Source: Microbacterium sp. MAH-37
GTDB lineage: Bacteria > Actinomycetota > Actinomycetes > Actinomycetales > Microbacteriaceae
Assembly: GCF_009758255.1 (NCBI RefSeq)
Contig: NZ_WSEN01000002.1
Location: 248,606 to 312,605 of the forward strand
DNA length: 64,000 bases
Direction: 5' to 3'
Part shown: piece by piece, positions 28,598-37,336 of the stretch
Layout of the letters: every line of letters starts with the position of its first letter
How positions within the stretch are numbered: position 1 is the stretch's first letter
Notes under the pieces: model-generated
Databases searched by the model: none
The model's input: the letters and a program-made list of their open reading frames with translations, nothing else
Told to the model about the DNA's origin: nothing
Made by a program: the position numbers and the translations under genes

Positions 28598-29224
28598 GTG
28601 GCGAAGCTCTACTTCCGCTACGGCGCGATGAACTCGGGCAAGTCGACGTCTCTGCTGCAGGCGGCGTACAACTACGAGGAGCGCGGCCAGCACGTGCTGC
28701 TCGCGAAGCCCGCGATCGACACCAAGGGCGCGTCGCAGATCGAGAGCCGTCTCGGCGTCACGCGCGAGGTCGATTTCCTTATCGGCGCCGAGGATGACGC
28801 CCGAGCGCTGTTCGCGTCCGAGCGGGAGCGGATCCGGCAGCGGGATGCCGCCACGTTGCTGCCTCAGCAGGTCGACGTGGCCTGCCTGCTGATCGACGAG
28901 GCCCAGTTCCTCACGCCCGAGCAGATCGACGATCTGTTCCGGATCGCGGTGCTGGACGGGATCCCGGTGATGGCCTACGGCATCCGCAACGACTTCCTCA
29001 CCCACGCGTTCCCCGGATCAGCCCGCCTGCTCGCGATCGCACACTCCCTGGAGGAGCTGAAGACGATCTGCCGCTGCGGTCGCAAGGCCGTGTTCAACGG
29101 CCGGCTCGTCGACGGGCGCTTCGTGTTCGACGGCGATCAGGTCGCGATCGACGGTGCCGCCGTGACGTACGAGTCGCTGTGCGGCAACTGCTATCTCGAG
29201 GAGTCCGCGGGAGCGCTCGCCTGA
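28598..29224 (+). CDS. tdk: thymidine kinase
   Basis: 208 residues from GTG 28598, 9 bp after mqo. Type II (TK1-like): P-loop FRYGAMNSGKSTSLLQAAYNY, Walker B-like LLIDEAQFLTPEQIDDL, the lasso YGIRNDF, and a zinc site CRCG...CGNC (residues about 151-196). It phosphorylates thymidine for salvage. The stop is followed by two large palindromes. Confidence 0.95.
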   Translation: MAKLYFRYGAMNSGKSTSLLQAAYNYEERGQHVLLAKPAIDTKGASQIESRLGVTREVDFLIGAEDDARALFASERERIRQRDAATLLPQQVDVACLLIDEAQFLTPEQIDDLFRIAVLDGIPVMAYGIRNDFLTHAFPGSARLLAIAHSLEELKTICRCGRKAVFNGRLVDGRFVFDGDQVAIDGAAVTYESLCGNCYLEESAGALA

Positions 29225-29230
29225 CCCGCT

Positions 29231-29295
29231 CCTGGGGAATGTCCCTGTTTGCCGCATCCCGGCCTCGGATGCGACCAATTGCGACATTCCTCAGG
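29231..29295. repeat. palindromic repeat, tandem copy 1
   Basis: A 65-bp imperfect palindrome. Outer arms CCTGGGGAATGTC/GACATTCCTCAGG, inner arms CGCATCC/GGATGCG, apical loop CGGCCTC. Copy 2 starts 84 bp later and differs at two positions in 64. Confidence 0.8.
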
Positions 29296-29314
29296 GGGTG
29301 GGTGCCTCGGCAGT

Positions 29315-29379
29315 CCTGGGGAATGTCCCTATTTGCCGCATCTCGGCCTCGGATGCGACCAATTGCGACATTCCTCAGA
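29315..29379. repeat. palindromic repeat, tandem copy 2
   Basis: Second copy of the tdk-downstream palindrome. The inner-arm change CGCATCC to CGCATCT keeps pairing as G-T, so the fold is preserved. Located just before the lldR operator. Confidence 0.8.
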
Positions 29380-29399
29380 GAGGCTGCGCGCGGGTTGCG

Positions 29400-29435
29400 T
29401 GGTCTGACCACAGGGGATAACCTGTGGTCAGACCA
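29400..29435. promoter_or_regulatory. twin LldR-type operators with promoter between
   Basis: Two 11-bp palindromes, TGGTCTGACCA (29400-29410) and TGGTCAGACCA (29425-29435), 25 bp apart, themselves forming a larger 15-bp perfect inverted repeat. They match the TNGTNNNACNA pattern of FadR-subfamily GntR regulators, including LldR. A -10-like TAACCT (29418-29423) lies between, so binding would block the promoter of lldR-lldD. Confidence 0.75.
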
Positions 29436-29446
29436 CAGGAGGACGG

Positions 29447-30166
29447 ATGGCGGAGCCCACAGCCGCGCGCGCCTGGCGCACGGTGCTGGAGCGCATCGAG
29501 CGCGACCTCGTGGAGGGGCGCCTCGGTCCCGGCGATCGGCTGCCCTCCGAGCGCGAACTTTCCTCCGAGCTCGGCGTCGGGCGCTCGAGCGTGCGTGAGG
29601 CGCTGCGCGTGCTCGAGGTCATGGGTCTCATCCGCACCTCGACCGGCTCCGGCCCCCAGGCCGGCGCGATCGTCATCGCCACGCCCGCCGGGGGACTGGA
29701 GCAGCTGCTTCGACTGCAGGTCGCCGCCCAGGGGTTCCCGATCGCCGATGTCGTGCAGACCCGTGTCGTGCTCGAAGGGGCCGTGGCGGCATCCCTCGCC
29801 GCTTCCGAGAGTCGCGAGACGGCCGACGCACACATACTGCTGGAGGCGATGGACGACGCGACCCTGCCTGCACCGGAGTTCCTCGCGCTGGACGCCCAGC
29901 TTCATCTGGCGCTCGCCGAGGCATCCGGCAACGCGGTGATCGCGGCGATGATGGCGGGCCTGCGCACCGCCATCGAATCGTACGTGCTGGAGGGATCCGC
30001 GCGCATCGACGACTGGACCGGCATGGCCCAGCGTCTGCGCGTCGAGCACCGTGCCCTGGTCGCGGCGATCGACGACGGCGACGCAGACCGTGCGCGGGTC
30101 CTCGTGCGCGACCACATCATCGGCTATTACACCGCGGCGGGGCTGGTCCCCGACACCGCTGTCTGA
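29447..30166 (+). CDS. lldR: FadR/GntR regulator of lactate use
   Basis: 239 residues. ATG 29447 has AGGAGG upstream. N-terminal winged helix with [39 protein letters not shown], followed by an all-helical FCD ligand domain with the metal-binding residues spread over [19 protein letters not shown] and [27 protein letters not shown]. It is preceded by its own probable operator and followed 11 bp later by the lactate dehydrogenase gene, so it most likely represses both until lactate binds. Confidence 0.88.
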   Translation: MAEPTAARAWRTVLERIERDLVEGRLGPGDRLPSERELSSELGVGRSSVREALRVLEVMGLIRTSTGSGPQAGAIVIATPAGGLEQLLRLQVAAQGFPIADVVQTRVVLEGAVAASLAASESRETADAHILLEAMDDATLPAPEFLALDAQLHLALAEASGNAVIAAMMAGLRTAIESYVLEGSARIDDWTGMAQRLRVEHRALVAAIDDGDADRARVLVRDHIIGYYTAAGLVPDTAV

Positions 30167-30177
30167 AGGAGAAGACC

Positions 30178-31434
30178 ATGGTCCAGCGACAGCTGCCCAA
30201 GCCCGCAGAGCTCTTCGAGCTGATGCAGTTCAAGAAGCCCGAACTCGACGGGCGCAAGCGCCGCCTCGACGCCGCGCTCACCATCTACGACCTGCGCACG
30301 ATCGCAAAGCGCCGCACTCCGAAGGCCGCATTCGACTACACCGACGGCGCCGCCGAGGGCGAGCTGTCGCTGGCCAGGGCGCGCCAGGCTTTCGAGGACG
30401 TGGAGTTCCACCCCGGCATCCTCAAGCCGGCTCCCACCGTCGACACGAGCGTGCAGATCCTGGACGGTCCCAGCGCCCTGCCGTTCGGCATCGCGCCGAC
30501 AGGGTTCACCCGCCTGATGCAGACCGAGGGCGAGGTCGCCGGAGCCGGAGCCGCCGCCGCCGCGGGCATCCCGTTCACGCTCTCCACGCTCGGCACGACC
30601 TCGATCGAGGGAGTGAAGGCGGCCAACCCCGACGGTCGCAACTGGTTCCAGCTCTACGTCATGCGTGACCGTGAGATCTCCTACGAGCTCACCCGCCGTG
30701 CTGCCGCCGCAGGCTTCGACACCCTGCATTTCACTGTCGACACACCGGTCGCCGGCGCCCGCCTGCGCGACAAGCGCAACGGGTTCAGCATCCCTCCGCA
30801 GCTGACTCTCGGCACCGTGATCAACGCGATCCCGCGACCGTGGTGGTGGATCGACTTCCTGACCACGCCGAAGCTCGAGTTCGCGTCGCTCAGCACCACC
30901 GGCGGCACCGTCGGTGAACTGCTGGATGCCGCGATGGACCCGACCATCAGCTACGCCGATCTCGACGTGATCCGCGACCTCTGGCCCGGCAAGATCGTGG
31001 TCAAGGGCGTGCAGAACGTCGAGGACTCCGTGCGCCTGAAGGATGCCGGGGTCGACGGCATCGTGCTGTCGAACCACGGCGGACGCCAGCTCGACCGTGC
31101 CACCATCCCGTTCCACCTGCTGCCGCAGGTGCGCAAGGCCGTGGGAGACGACTTCACCGTCATGGTCGACACCGGCATCATGAACGGCGCCGACATCGTG
31201 GCATCCGTGGCGCTCGGCGCCGACTTCACGCTGATCGGCCGGGCGTACCTCTACGGCCTGATGGCCGGCGGCCGCCAGGGCGTCGACCGCACGATCGCGA
31301 TCCTGCGCACCGAGATCGAGCGCACGATGCGCCTGCTGGGCGTCTCGTCACTCGCCGAGCTCGAGCCCGCGCACGTGACGCAGCTGACCCGGATGGTGCC
31401 GCTGGGCTCGGCCGCCGCCCGCGCAACCGTCTGA
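30178..31434 (+). CDS. lldD: L-lactate dehydrogenase (FMN, quinone-dependent)
   Basis: 418 residues. Start ATG 30178 after AAGGAGAAGACC. FMN-dependent alpha-hydroxy-acid dehydrogenase: [60 protein letters not shown], Lys in KIVVKGVQ, catalytic His in [13 protein letters not shown], and [19 protein letters not shown]. It oxidises L-lactate to pyruvate at the membrane. Pairs with lldR upstream. Confidence 0.94.
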   Translation: MVQRQLPKPAELFELMQFKKPELDGRKRRLDAALTIYDLRTIAKRRTPKAAFDYTDGAAEGELSLARARQAFEDVEFHPGILKPAPTVDTSVQILDGPSALPFGIAPTGFTRLMQTEGEVAGAGAAAAAGIPFTLSTLGTTSIEGVKAANPDGRNWFQLYVMRDREISYELTRRAAAAGFDTLHFTVDTPVAGARLRDKRNGFSIPPQLTLGTVINAIPRPWWWIDFLTTPKLEFASLSTTGGTVGELLDAAMDPTISYADLDVIRDLWPGKIVVKGVQNVEDSVRLKDAGVDGIVLSNHGGRQLDRATIPFHLLPQVRKAVGDDFTVMVDTGIMNGADIVASVALGADFTLIGRAYLYGLMAGGRQGVDRTIAILRTEIERTMRLLGVSSLAELEPAHVTQLTRMVPLGSAAARATV

Positions 31435-31440
31435 CAGTCG

Positions 31441-31504
31441 CGTTCCCGTCGCACTCTTCGTCGCTACCGCCCTGTGCACGGCGACGAAAAGTGCGACGGG
31501 AACG
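31441..31504. terminator. long two-tier palindrome between convergent genes
   Basis: Outer arms CGTTCCCGTCGCACT/AGTGCGACGGGAACG (15 bp, perfect), inner arms TTCGTCGC/GCGACGAA (8 bp), 16-nt loop. It sits between the lldD stop and the HAD stop, with the same architecture as 21940-21995. Confidence 0.6.
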
Positions 31505-31506
31505 GA

Positions 31507-32271
31507 TCAGTTCGTGGAGATTCCGGCGAGCAGCGCGTCGAGCTGGTCGGCGGTGTCCTCCCAGCCCTCCACGGCCACGCACGGGACGCCGATCGCGAGC
31601 ACCGGATAGTCGTTGCCGCCCTCGTCCAGGCGATCGCCGTAGAAGAGCATGTCGGTGAGCGGGATGCCGGTGAGCTCGGCGAGCTGCCGCATGCCGTACG
31701 CCTTGTCGATGCCGGCGCGAGTGATGTCGATCGATGTCGACCCGCCCGAGCGCACCTCCAGGCCGGGCAGCCGGGCGGAGACCGCGTCGCGCAGGGCGGC
31801 GCGCTTCGCGCCGTCCGGGTCCCAGGCCACCTTCGCGTCGCGGGGAGCGCGCTGGCCGAGCGCCGAGAACGTGATCTGCGAGCCGCGGTCCTCGAGGATG
31901 TCGCCCCAGGGCTCCGGCTCCCAGAGGCCGAGACGCTCGGCCTCCTCACGGAGCGCCTGCAACGCAGCATCCCGTTCGTCAGCGGTCAGGTCGCGCGCGT
32001 ACACCGGCGTGAAGTCGTGACCGTCGTGGCGCAGGTAGCGGGTGCCGCAGGTGGGTAGCAGGTGCAGGCGCGCCAGATCCGCGGCATCCGTGTCGCCGAG
32101 CTGCGCGATCACCTGGTTGCGGAACTGCTCCTCGTTGCCGCCGGAGATGATGGCGACGTCGACGCGGTGCATGAGCGCGCGCAGGAGATCGGCGATGCGA
32201 GCGTCGATCGCGCCCTTCGAGGGGGCCAGCGTGTCGTCGAGGTCGAAGGCGACAAGGCGGGGCGCAGTCAT
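31507..32271 (-). CDS. HAD-IIB hydrolase, phosphomannomutase-like
   Basis: 254 residues from ATG 32271. Motif I AFDLDDTLAPSKG, motif II VAIISGGNEEQ, motif III Lys in KAYGMRQLAELTG, motif IV MLFYGDRLDEGGND. The cap shows GSTSIDITRAGIDKAYG, the form seen in eukaryotic-type phosphomannomutases and sucrose-phosphate phosphatase relatives. It acts on a sugar phosphate in the cytosol; the exact substrate is not clear. A TAAGCT box lies 6 nt before the start, although it also overlaps the VanZ gene by 4 bp. Confidence 0.85.
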   Translation of the reverse strand: MTAPRLVAFDLDDTLAPSKGAIDARIADLLRALMHRVDVAIISGGNEEQFRNQVIAQLGDTDAADLARLHLLPTCGTRYLRHDGHDFTPVYARDLTADERDAALQALREEAERLGLWEPEPWGDILEDRGSQITFSALGQRAPRDAKVAWDPDGAKRAALRDAVSARLPGLEVRSGGSTSIDITRAGIDKAYGMRQLAELTGIPLTDMLFYGDRLDEGGNDYPVLAIGVPCVAVEGWEDTADQLDALLAGISTN

Positions 32272-32717
32272 CCCTCCAGCTTAGCCGGGCCGCCCTCTCG
32301 TGACCTGCGCAGGGCCCGTACGGCGAGCGTGATGCCTGCGCCGACGGTCGCGCCGAGCGAGTTCAGCAGCAGGTCGCTGAGCGTCGCGGACCGGTGCGAC
32401 AGCGCGAGCCCCTGGACGGTCTCGATGATCGCCGACAGCGCAGGACCGACGAACAGCGCCAGGGGCCAGACCCGGAGCGGGACGAGCACGGCCGCGAGCA
32501 CCCCGACCGGGATGAAGACGAGCACGTTCGCGATCTTCTCGAGTGCGGTGAAGCCCAGCCAGGTCCAGCCGAGGGTGTGCCGGCCGAAGTCGAGCACCGC
32601 ATCGAGGACGACCGGGAACCGGTCCTGCAGCCCCTGCGGCGAGATGGTCAGCACCAGGAGGAACGCGAGGAACGGGATGCCGATGACGAGGGCTGTCGTG
32701 ACGGATCGGCGGGGCAT
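32268..32717 (-). CDS. VanZ family membrane protein
   Basis: 149 residues, four membrane helices. Contains FGRHTLGWTWLGFTALEKIANVLVFIPVGVLAAVLV, GPALSAIIETVQGLALSHRSATLSDLLLNSLGATVGAGI, the conserved VanZ/RDD-like pattern with E-Q and D-N positions. VanZ was named for low-level teicoplanin resistance; most family members have no known role. The start is set by a TACGCT box 6 nt upstream. Confidence 0.87.
   Translation of the reverse strand: MPRRSVTTALVIGIPFLAFLLVLTISPQGLQDRFPVVLDAVLDFGRHTLGWTWLGFTALEKIANVLVFIPVGVLAAVLVPLRVWPLALFVGPALSAIIETVQGLALSHRSATLSDLLLNSLGATVGAGITLAVRALRRSREGGPAKLEG
32278..32283 (-). promoter_or_regulatory. -10 box of HAD gene
   Basis: TAAGCT on the minus strand, 6 nt before ATG 32271 and inside the 3' end of the VanZ gene. 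The intervening GGAGGG is also a Shine-Dalgarno, so both modes of expression are possible. Confidence 0.45.
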
Positions 32718-32723
32718 GGCTCG

Positions 32724-32729
32724 AGCGTA
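32724..32729 (-). promoter_or_regulatory. -10 box of leaderless VanZ gene
   Basis: TACGCT on the minus strand, 6 nt before ATG 32717. Confidence 0.5.
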
Positions 32730-32740
32730 GAGGGAAACGA

Positions 32741-32768
32741 AAAGGACCCGCCATTCGGCGGGTCCTTT
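32741..32768 (-). terminator. terminator of tRNA-Pro
   Basis: Perfect 12-bp stem AAAGGACCCGCC/GGCGGGTCCTTT with loop ATTC, 7 bp downstream of the tRNA. On the minus strand the hairpin is followed by CGTTTCCCT. Confidence 0.8.
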
Positions 32769-32774
32769 CAGTGA

Positions 32775-32851
<77 letters not shown>

Positions 32852-32867
32852 TTTTTGCAACTGTTCG

Positions 32868-32873
32868 AGTCTA
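32868..32873 (-). promoter_or_regulatory. -10 box of tRNA-Pro
   Basis: TAGACT on the minus strand, 16 nt before the tRNA, the same hexamer and spacing as tRNA-Ser. Confidence 0.55.
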
Positions 32874-32946
32874 CATGGCGGAGGCCGTAACGACGAATCG
32901 AGGGTGGTTCCGATCACCCGCCGAAAGGACGCATGGGCTCGCCTCG

Positions 32947-33420
32947 CTACATCCCCGAAGGTTGTTCAGGAGTGTCGGCTGGACATTCCCTCGGCTTGGT
33001 TGTCACCTGCTCGGCTGTGACCGTGACGACCTGACAGGATCGTCCCCAGTACGAACCACTGCCCCAGATCAAGGAGCCATCCTCCCACCAGAAGTAGAAG
33101 GTGACAGGGATTCGGGATCCATCTCGGTCACCCACTACCCACTCGGTGTTCCAGAATCGTTCCGCATCACCTGGGTCAAGGAGCCACGACTCAGCGGCCT
33201 GCGGACGATCCGATGGATCCACGTCCGCGATCGCGTCGGAGATCTTCGGCACCAGAATCTCACCGGTCCGCGCTGCTTCCTCATCTCCCGCACGAAGGAC
33301 AGGCTCGTGGGGCGCGCTCGAACGCGCGAATACAGCGAGAACGACGGCCAGGGCGAACAGTCCGGCGATCAGCCACAGCCGCCACCGTCTGGAACCTCCA
33401 TCTCGCGGCTTCGTGGTCAC
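32947..33420 (-). CDS. hypothetical protein with one N-terminal membrane helix
   Basis: 157 residues from GTG 33420. A basic start (MTTKPRDGGSRRWRLW) leads into one hydrophobic helix (about residues 16-31) and an exported, acidic, Trp-rich domain (RFWNTEWVVGDRDGSRIPVTFYFWWEDGSLIWGSGSYWG) with two cysteines that could form a disulphide. Not a lipoprotein, since no Cys follows the helix. No family recognised. Its lower GC relative to neighbours suggests a lineage-specific gene. Confidence 0.65.
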   Translation of the reverse strand: MTTKPRDGGSRRWRLWLIAGLFALAVVLAVFARSSAPHEPVLRAGDEEAARTGEILVPKISDAIADVDPSDRPQAAESWLLDPGDAERFWNTEWVVGDRDGSRIPVTFYFWWEDGSLIWGSGSYWGRSCQVVTVTAEQVTTKPRECPADTPEQPSGM

Positions 33421-33441
33421 GTCATCTCTCTGTTGGGCTTC

Positions 33442-34398
33442 TCAGCGGCTGAGCGTCTCCGCGGGGGAGGGCGCCGCGACGAGCGTGAGCAGCGACGCCT
33501 CGGGCCGGCAGGCGAAGCGCACCGGAGCGTAGATCGACGTGCCGCATCCCGCGCTGACGTTCAGCGGCACGGAGCGGCTGCCGTGCGACCAGGTGCTCAG
33601 CCCCTTGGCCTGCTTCAGCGGGATGTCGCAGTTCGCGACGATCGTGCCGTATCCGGGCAGGCAGACCTGCCCACCGTGCGTGTGGCCGGCGATGAGCATG
33701 TCCGCGCCGAGGTCGACGAACTCGTTCAGCACCCGCTGGTACGGCGCGTGCGCGACTCCGAGCACCGATGCCCCGGCATCCCGGGGCCCGAAGGCGGCGA
33801 GCCGCTCGGGCAGCTCCTCCATGCGATCCCAGCCGCGGTGCGGGTCGTCCACGCCGAAGAAGTCGACGCTGCGCCCTGCGACCCTCAGGCGGGCGGCGTC
33901 GTTGTTCAGGTCTGTCCAGCCCAGCTCATCGGTGAAGTACGCGTCCATCGCGGCGGTGTCCAGGCGCGGCGCCGTGGAGTGCCGCTTGGACGGCCCCATG
34001 AAGTACTTGAAAGGGTTGCGCGGTGCCGGCGCGTGCACATCGTTCGAACCGTGCACGAACACGCCAGGGATGCCTGCCAGCGGGGCGAAAGCGCGGCGGA
34101 TGCCGTCAAGGCCGTCGATGTGCCCGAGGTTGTCGCCGGTGTTCACGACGAGATCCGGCTCCAGAGCGGCGAGAGAGGCCAGCCACTGCTGCTTGCGGTG
34201 CTGCCAGGGTGCCATGTGCGCATCGGACAGATGCAGCACGCGGATCGGGGCGGACCCGGGCGAGAGCACCGGAACCGTCGCCGTGCGCACCGTGAACAGG
34301 TAGCGTTCGATTCCGATTCCCCAGGTGGCGGCCGCGATGCCGACGGCCCCCACCGCGCTGAGCGCGATGAGGGCCGGGCGGGCACTCGAGGAGGTCAA
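33442..34398 (-). CDS. metallophosphoesterase
   Basis: 318 residues. Start TTG 34398 overlaps the stop of the PBP gene (TTGA) and gives a short N-terminal membrane anchor (ALIALSAVGAVGIAAATWGIG). Calcineurin-like motifs are complete: VLHLSDAHM, VVNTGDNLGH, HGSNDVH, and MLIAGHTHGGQVCLPG. These bind two metal ions. The substrate may be a lipid or nucleotide phosphate at the envelope. The coupling to the PBP gene suggests a cell-wall link, which is inference. Confidence 0.88.
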   Translation of the reverse strand: MTSSSARPALIALSAVGAVGIAAATWGIGIERYLFTVRTATVPVLSPGSAPIRVLHLSDAHMAPWQHRKQQWLASLAALEPDLVVNTGDNLGHIDGLDGIRRAFAPLAGIPGVFVHGSNDVHAPAPRNPFKYFMGPSKRHSTAPRLDTAAMDAYFTDELGWTDLNNDAARLRVAGRSVDFFGVDDPHRGWDRMEELPERLAAFGPRDAGASVLGVAHAPYQRVLNEFVDLGADMLIAGHTHGGQVCLPGYGTIVANCDIPLKQAKGLSTWSHGSRSVPLNVSAGCGTSIYAPVRFACRPEASLLTLVAAPSPAETLSR

Positions 34399-37034
34399 CG
34401 GCCGTTGTCCTTCTCGCACTGCACCTTGATCTGCTGGGTGGCCTGAGCCATCGACCCCGCCGGGGGATCGGTGTCGGTGACCTGCGAGCTGGGCTGGCAC
34501 TTGCCGTCCCACTTGACGTTCGAGAATCCGGCGCCGTTGAGCATGATCACCGCCTCTGCGGTGGACTTGCCGCTCACATCGGGCACCTCGATCCCTGTCT
34601 CCACCTGCTTGCCGGTGCTCGGCGAGATCGTGACAGTGGTGCCGGCCGCGACCTGGCCCGCTCCCGGAGCCTGAGCGGCCACGATGCCCGCCGCCTGGTC
34701 GCTGTCCACAGCCTCACCGACGCTCACCTGGAACCCGGCGTCCTCGAGTGTCTTGGTCGCAGCATCGACGGTCATGCCGACGACGTTCGGGAGGTCCTTC
34801 AGCACGTTGCGGGTGAGGTTCTTGTCCGGGCTCGGGAAGGCATCGCCGCCGTAGATCTCGTTCGCGGCGCGCTGGATCGCCTTCGCCATCGAGTATCGGA
34901 TGTTGTTGAGCTGAATGCCCTTGTACGAGAACTTTCGCAGCGACTCGTCGCCGGTGACGTTTCCGACCCAGACCGCGGTGGCGACCTTGGTGCTCGACTC
35001 GACGAGCATGGTGTGCGCCTTCTCAGCGGTACCCGTCTTGCCGATCAGCTGGACTCCGTTGCGGGGGTTGGCGTTGGAGCCGGTTCCACCCTCCATCACA
35101 CCGCGCAGGGCGTAGGCGGCGGTCGCCGCGATCTCGGGAGCGATGACCTGCGTGCAGGACTCCTTCGGGGGCGCGATCTCCTTGCCGTCCTGCCCGATGA
35201 TCTTGTCGATCACGCGCGGCTCGCAGTACTTGCCGTTGTTGGCCACGGTCGCGTAAGCGCCGGCGATCTGGAGCGGCGCGATGTTCTTCGAGCCGAGCAC
35301 CGAGGCGAACGGGTCGTTCGCACCGGGGTTGTACTTGTTGTCCGACTTCGTCACGTCCCACCCGCTGCCGAGGTGCACGCCCATCCGCTTCGCCACCTGG
35401 TTGATGTCGCACAGGTTGAGCTGTTTCGCCATCGCGAGGAAGCCGGAGTTCAGCGAGGCTGCGGTGAACTTCATCACACTGCCCGTGTAGCCCGGGTTGT
35501 TGCCGGAGTTGCCGATCGCCCTGTCGGGCTGGCGCGGCAGCGTGTAGGCGCCGCCGCAGCCGTCACGGTTGTACTTTCCGAAGACGGAGCTGGTCCGCCC
35601 GTCGAGCACCTCGTTGACCGAGTGGCCCTTCTCGAGCCAGTCGATCAACGTGAAGAGCTTGTAGGTCGAACCGACCGAGAAGCCGATGCCGCCGCCGTGC
35701 TTGCTGTCCGCCGCGAACACCTGTGAGGACTGGCCCTTGGCCAGCGAAGCATCCGCCGCCTCGCTGAACGACGTGTTCTGCGCCATCGCGAGGATGCGTC
35801 CGGTGGCGGCCTCGACGGAGACACCGGCGCCGCCGACGGCGATGCCGCCCATCGTCGGCGGTACGCGGTCGTGCACGGCCTGGATGGCAGGACCCTGCAG
35901 GCGCATGTCGAGCGAGGTGTACACCGACATGCCGCCGCGCTTCAGGTTCGCGGCGCGCTCCTCGGCTGTGGCGCCGAACGCGGGGTCGTCCTTGAGCACG
36001 CTCTGCACGTACTTGCAGAAGTAGGCGTTGTCGCCGGCGGTCGAGCAGCCCTGTCGGGTATCGGAGAGCTGGGGGGTGACCGGAGTGGCCTTGGCCTCGT
36101 CGTACTGCGCCTTGGTGATCTGGCCGTTCTTGTACATCTGGCCGAGCACGTAGTCACGACGATCCTTGGTCGTCGCGTAGCCATCGGCCTCGCTGTTCTG
36201 ACCGACGTCCTGGCCGTCGACCTTCTTGGTCCAGGTGCCGCCCGGGCGGTCGATGCGCAGCAGGTTGGGCTCCTGCACCATACCGGCGAGGGTCGCGGCC
36301 TGAACCAGGCTGACATTCGCGGCGGTGGTGCTGAAGTAGCGCTGCGCTGCGGCCTCGATGCCGTACGTCGTGCCGCCGAAGTTCGAGACGTTCAGGTACC
36401 CGAGCAGGATGTCGTTCTTCGAGTAGTCCTTCTCGACCTGGAGTGCATAGCGCATCTCCTGCAGCTTGCGCTCGATGCCCGCCGAGCCCTTCGCCGTCGC
36501 AGCATCCAGGTAGCACTGCTGCATCTTGTCGTCGTAGTGCTCGTCGTCCGTCGGGACTTCCTGCTCGCACTGCTGGATGAGCACGTTCTTGACGTACTGC
36601 TGAGTGATCGTCGACGCACCGCGTGACGAGGTGCCCTTGAAGTTTTCGACCGCAGCCTTCACCGTCGACAGCAGGTTCACGCCACCGTGGGAGTAGAAGT
36701 TCTTGTCCTCACTGGACAGCAGCGCGTCTACCAGGGTCGGAGAGAGCTTGCTGAACGTGATCGGCGTGCGGTTCTGCTCGTAGAACGTGGCGAGCTTGAA
36801 CGGCTGGCCGTTCTCATCGTTGGCGTAGATGGTCGTCGGAGCCATCGGCTCGGACGGCTTCAGGTAGCTCGGCAGCTCGTCGAAAAGAGTCAGCGCCTGC
36901 GAGCCGGTGTAACCGGCCATGGCGATCGCAGGGGTGACCGTCGCAGTGACCAGGAGGCCGGCGACCGCGCTCAGGCCCACGAGGCCGAGCAGTCCGCCGA
37001 GCACACCTTTCACCGTGCGTTTCGTTTGGGGCAT
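34395..37034 (-). CDS. bifunctional penicillin-binding protein (class A) with PASTA repeats
   Basis: 879 residues from ATG 37034. One N-terminal membrane helix (about 12-40). GT51 transglycosylase domain with the catalytic Glu in SSEDKNFYSHGG, plus TITQQYVKNVL and RKLQEMRYALQVE. Penicillin-binding transpeptidase domain with SXXK in GSTYKLFTL, SXN in NSGNN and KTG in GKTGTAEKAH. Two C-terminal PASTA repeats (LPNVVGMTVDAATKTLEDAGF and VPDVSGKSTAEAVIMLNGAGF) bind peptidoglycan. It polymerises and cross-links the wall, like PonA of mycobacteria. Confidence 0.95.
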   Translation of the reverse strand: MPQTKRTVKGVLGGLLGLVGLSAVAGLLVTATVTPAIAMAGYTGSQALTLFDELPSYLKPSEPMAPTTIYANDENGQPFKLATFYEQNRTPITFSKLSPTLVDALLSSEDKNFYSHGGVNLLSTVKAAVENFKGTSSRGASTITQQYVKNVLIQQCEQEVPTDDEHYDDKMQQCYLDAATAKGSAGIERKLQEMRYALQVEKDYSKNDILLGYLNVSNFGGTTYGIEAAAQRYFSTTAANVSLVQAATLAGMVQEPNLLRIDRPGGTWTKKVDGQDVGQNSEADGYATTKDRRDYVLGQMYKNGQITKAQYDEAKATPVTPQLSDTRQGCSTAGDNAYFCKYVQSVLKDDPAFGATAEERAANLKRGGMSVYTSLDMRLQGPAIQAVHDRVPPTMGGIAVGGAGVSVEAATGRILAMAQNTSFSEAADASLAKGQSSQVFAADSKHGGGIGFSVGSTYKLFTLIDWLEKGHSVNEVLDGRTSSVFGKYNRDGCGGAYTLPRQPDRAIGNSGNNPGYTGSVMKFTAASLNSGFLAMAKQLNLCDINQVAKRMGVHLGSGWDVTKSDNKYNPGANDPFASVLGSKNIAPLQIAGAYATVANNGKYCEPRVIDKIIGQDGKEIAPPKESCTQVIAPEIAATAAYALRGVMEGGTGSNANPRNGVQLIGKTGTAEKAHTMLVESSTKVATAVWVGNVTGDESLRKFSYKGIQLNNIRYSMAKAIQRAANEIYGGDAFPSPDKNLTRNVLKDLPNVVGMTVDAATKTLEDAGFQVSVGEAVDSDQAAGIVAAQAPGAGQVAAGTTVTISPSTGKQVETGIEVPDVSGKSTAEAVIMLNGAGFSNVKWDGKCQPSSQVTDTDPPAGSMAQATQQIKVQCEKDNGR

Positions 37035-37041
37035 ACGCTTG

Positions 37042-37047
37042 ATCGTA
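37042..37047 (-). promoter_or_regulatory. -10 box of PBP gene
   Basis: TACGAT on the minus strand, 7 nt before ATG 37034. Confidence 0.45.
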
Positions 37048-37113
37048 GGGGAGTTCCCTGAATAACAGCCCGAATGCCAGGCCATCACGGGCCTGCTGAC
37101 GCACAGGAGTGCC

Positions 37114-37332
37114 ATGACCACGTGGGAGTATCTGACCACCCCGCTGCTGATCCACAACACGGCGGCGATCCTCAACAACTGGGGCAAGCAGGGCTGGGAA
37201 CTCGTGCAGGTCGTGACCGGGCCCGAGGGCGGGCTCGTCGCCTACTTCAAGCGCCCCGTCCAGGAGTCCGCCGCGCAGAACGCCGGCCTCGCCGCAGCGG
37301 CCGAGGCCGCCCGCCAGTTCGAAGGGAACTGA
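37114..37332 (+). CDS. DUF4177-like small protein
   Basis: 72 residues from ATG 37114 with CAGGAG upstream. WEYLTTPLLIHNTAAILNNWGKQGWELVQVVTGPEGGLVAYFKRP fits the DUF4177 pattern (EY...LN..G..GWELV....). It ends in a short Ala-rich helix. No known function. Four bp before the RidA gene and probably co-transcribed with it. Confidence 0.75.
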   Translation: MTTWEYLTTPLLIHNTAAILNNWGKQGWELVQVVTGPEGGLVAYFKRPVQESAAQNAGLAAAAEAARQFEGN

Positions 37333-37336
37333 TCAG

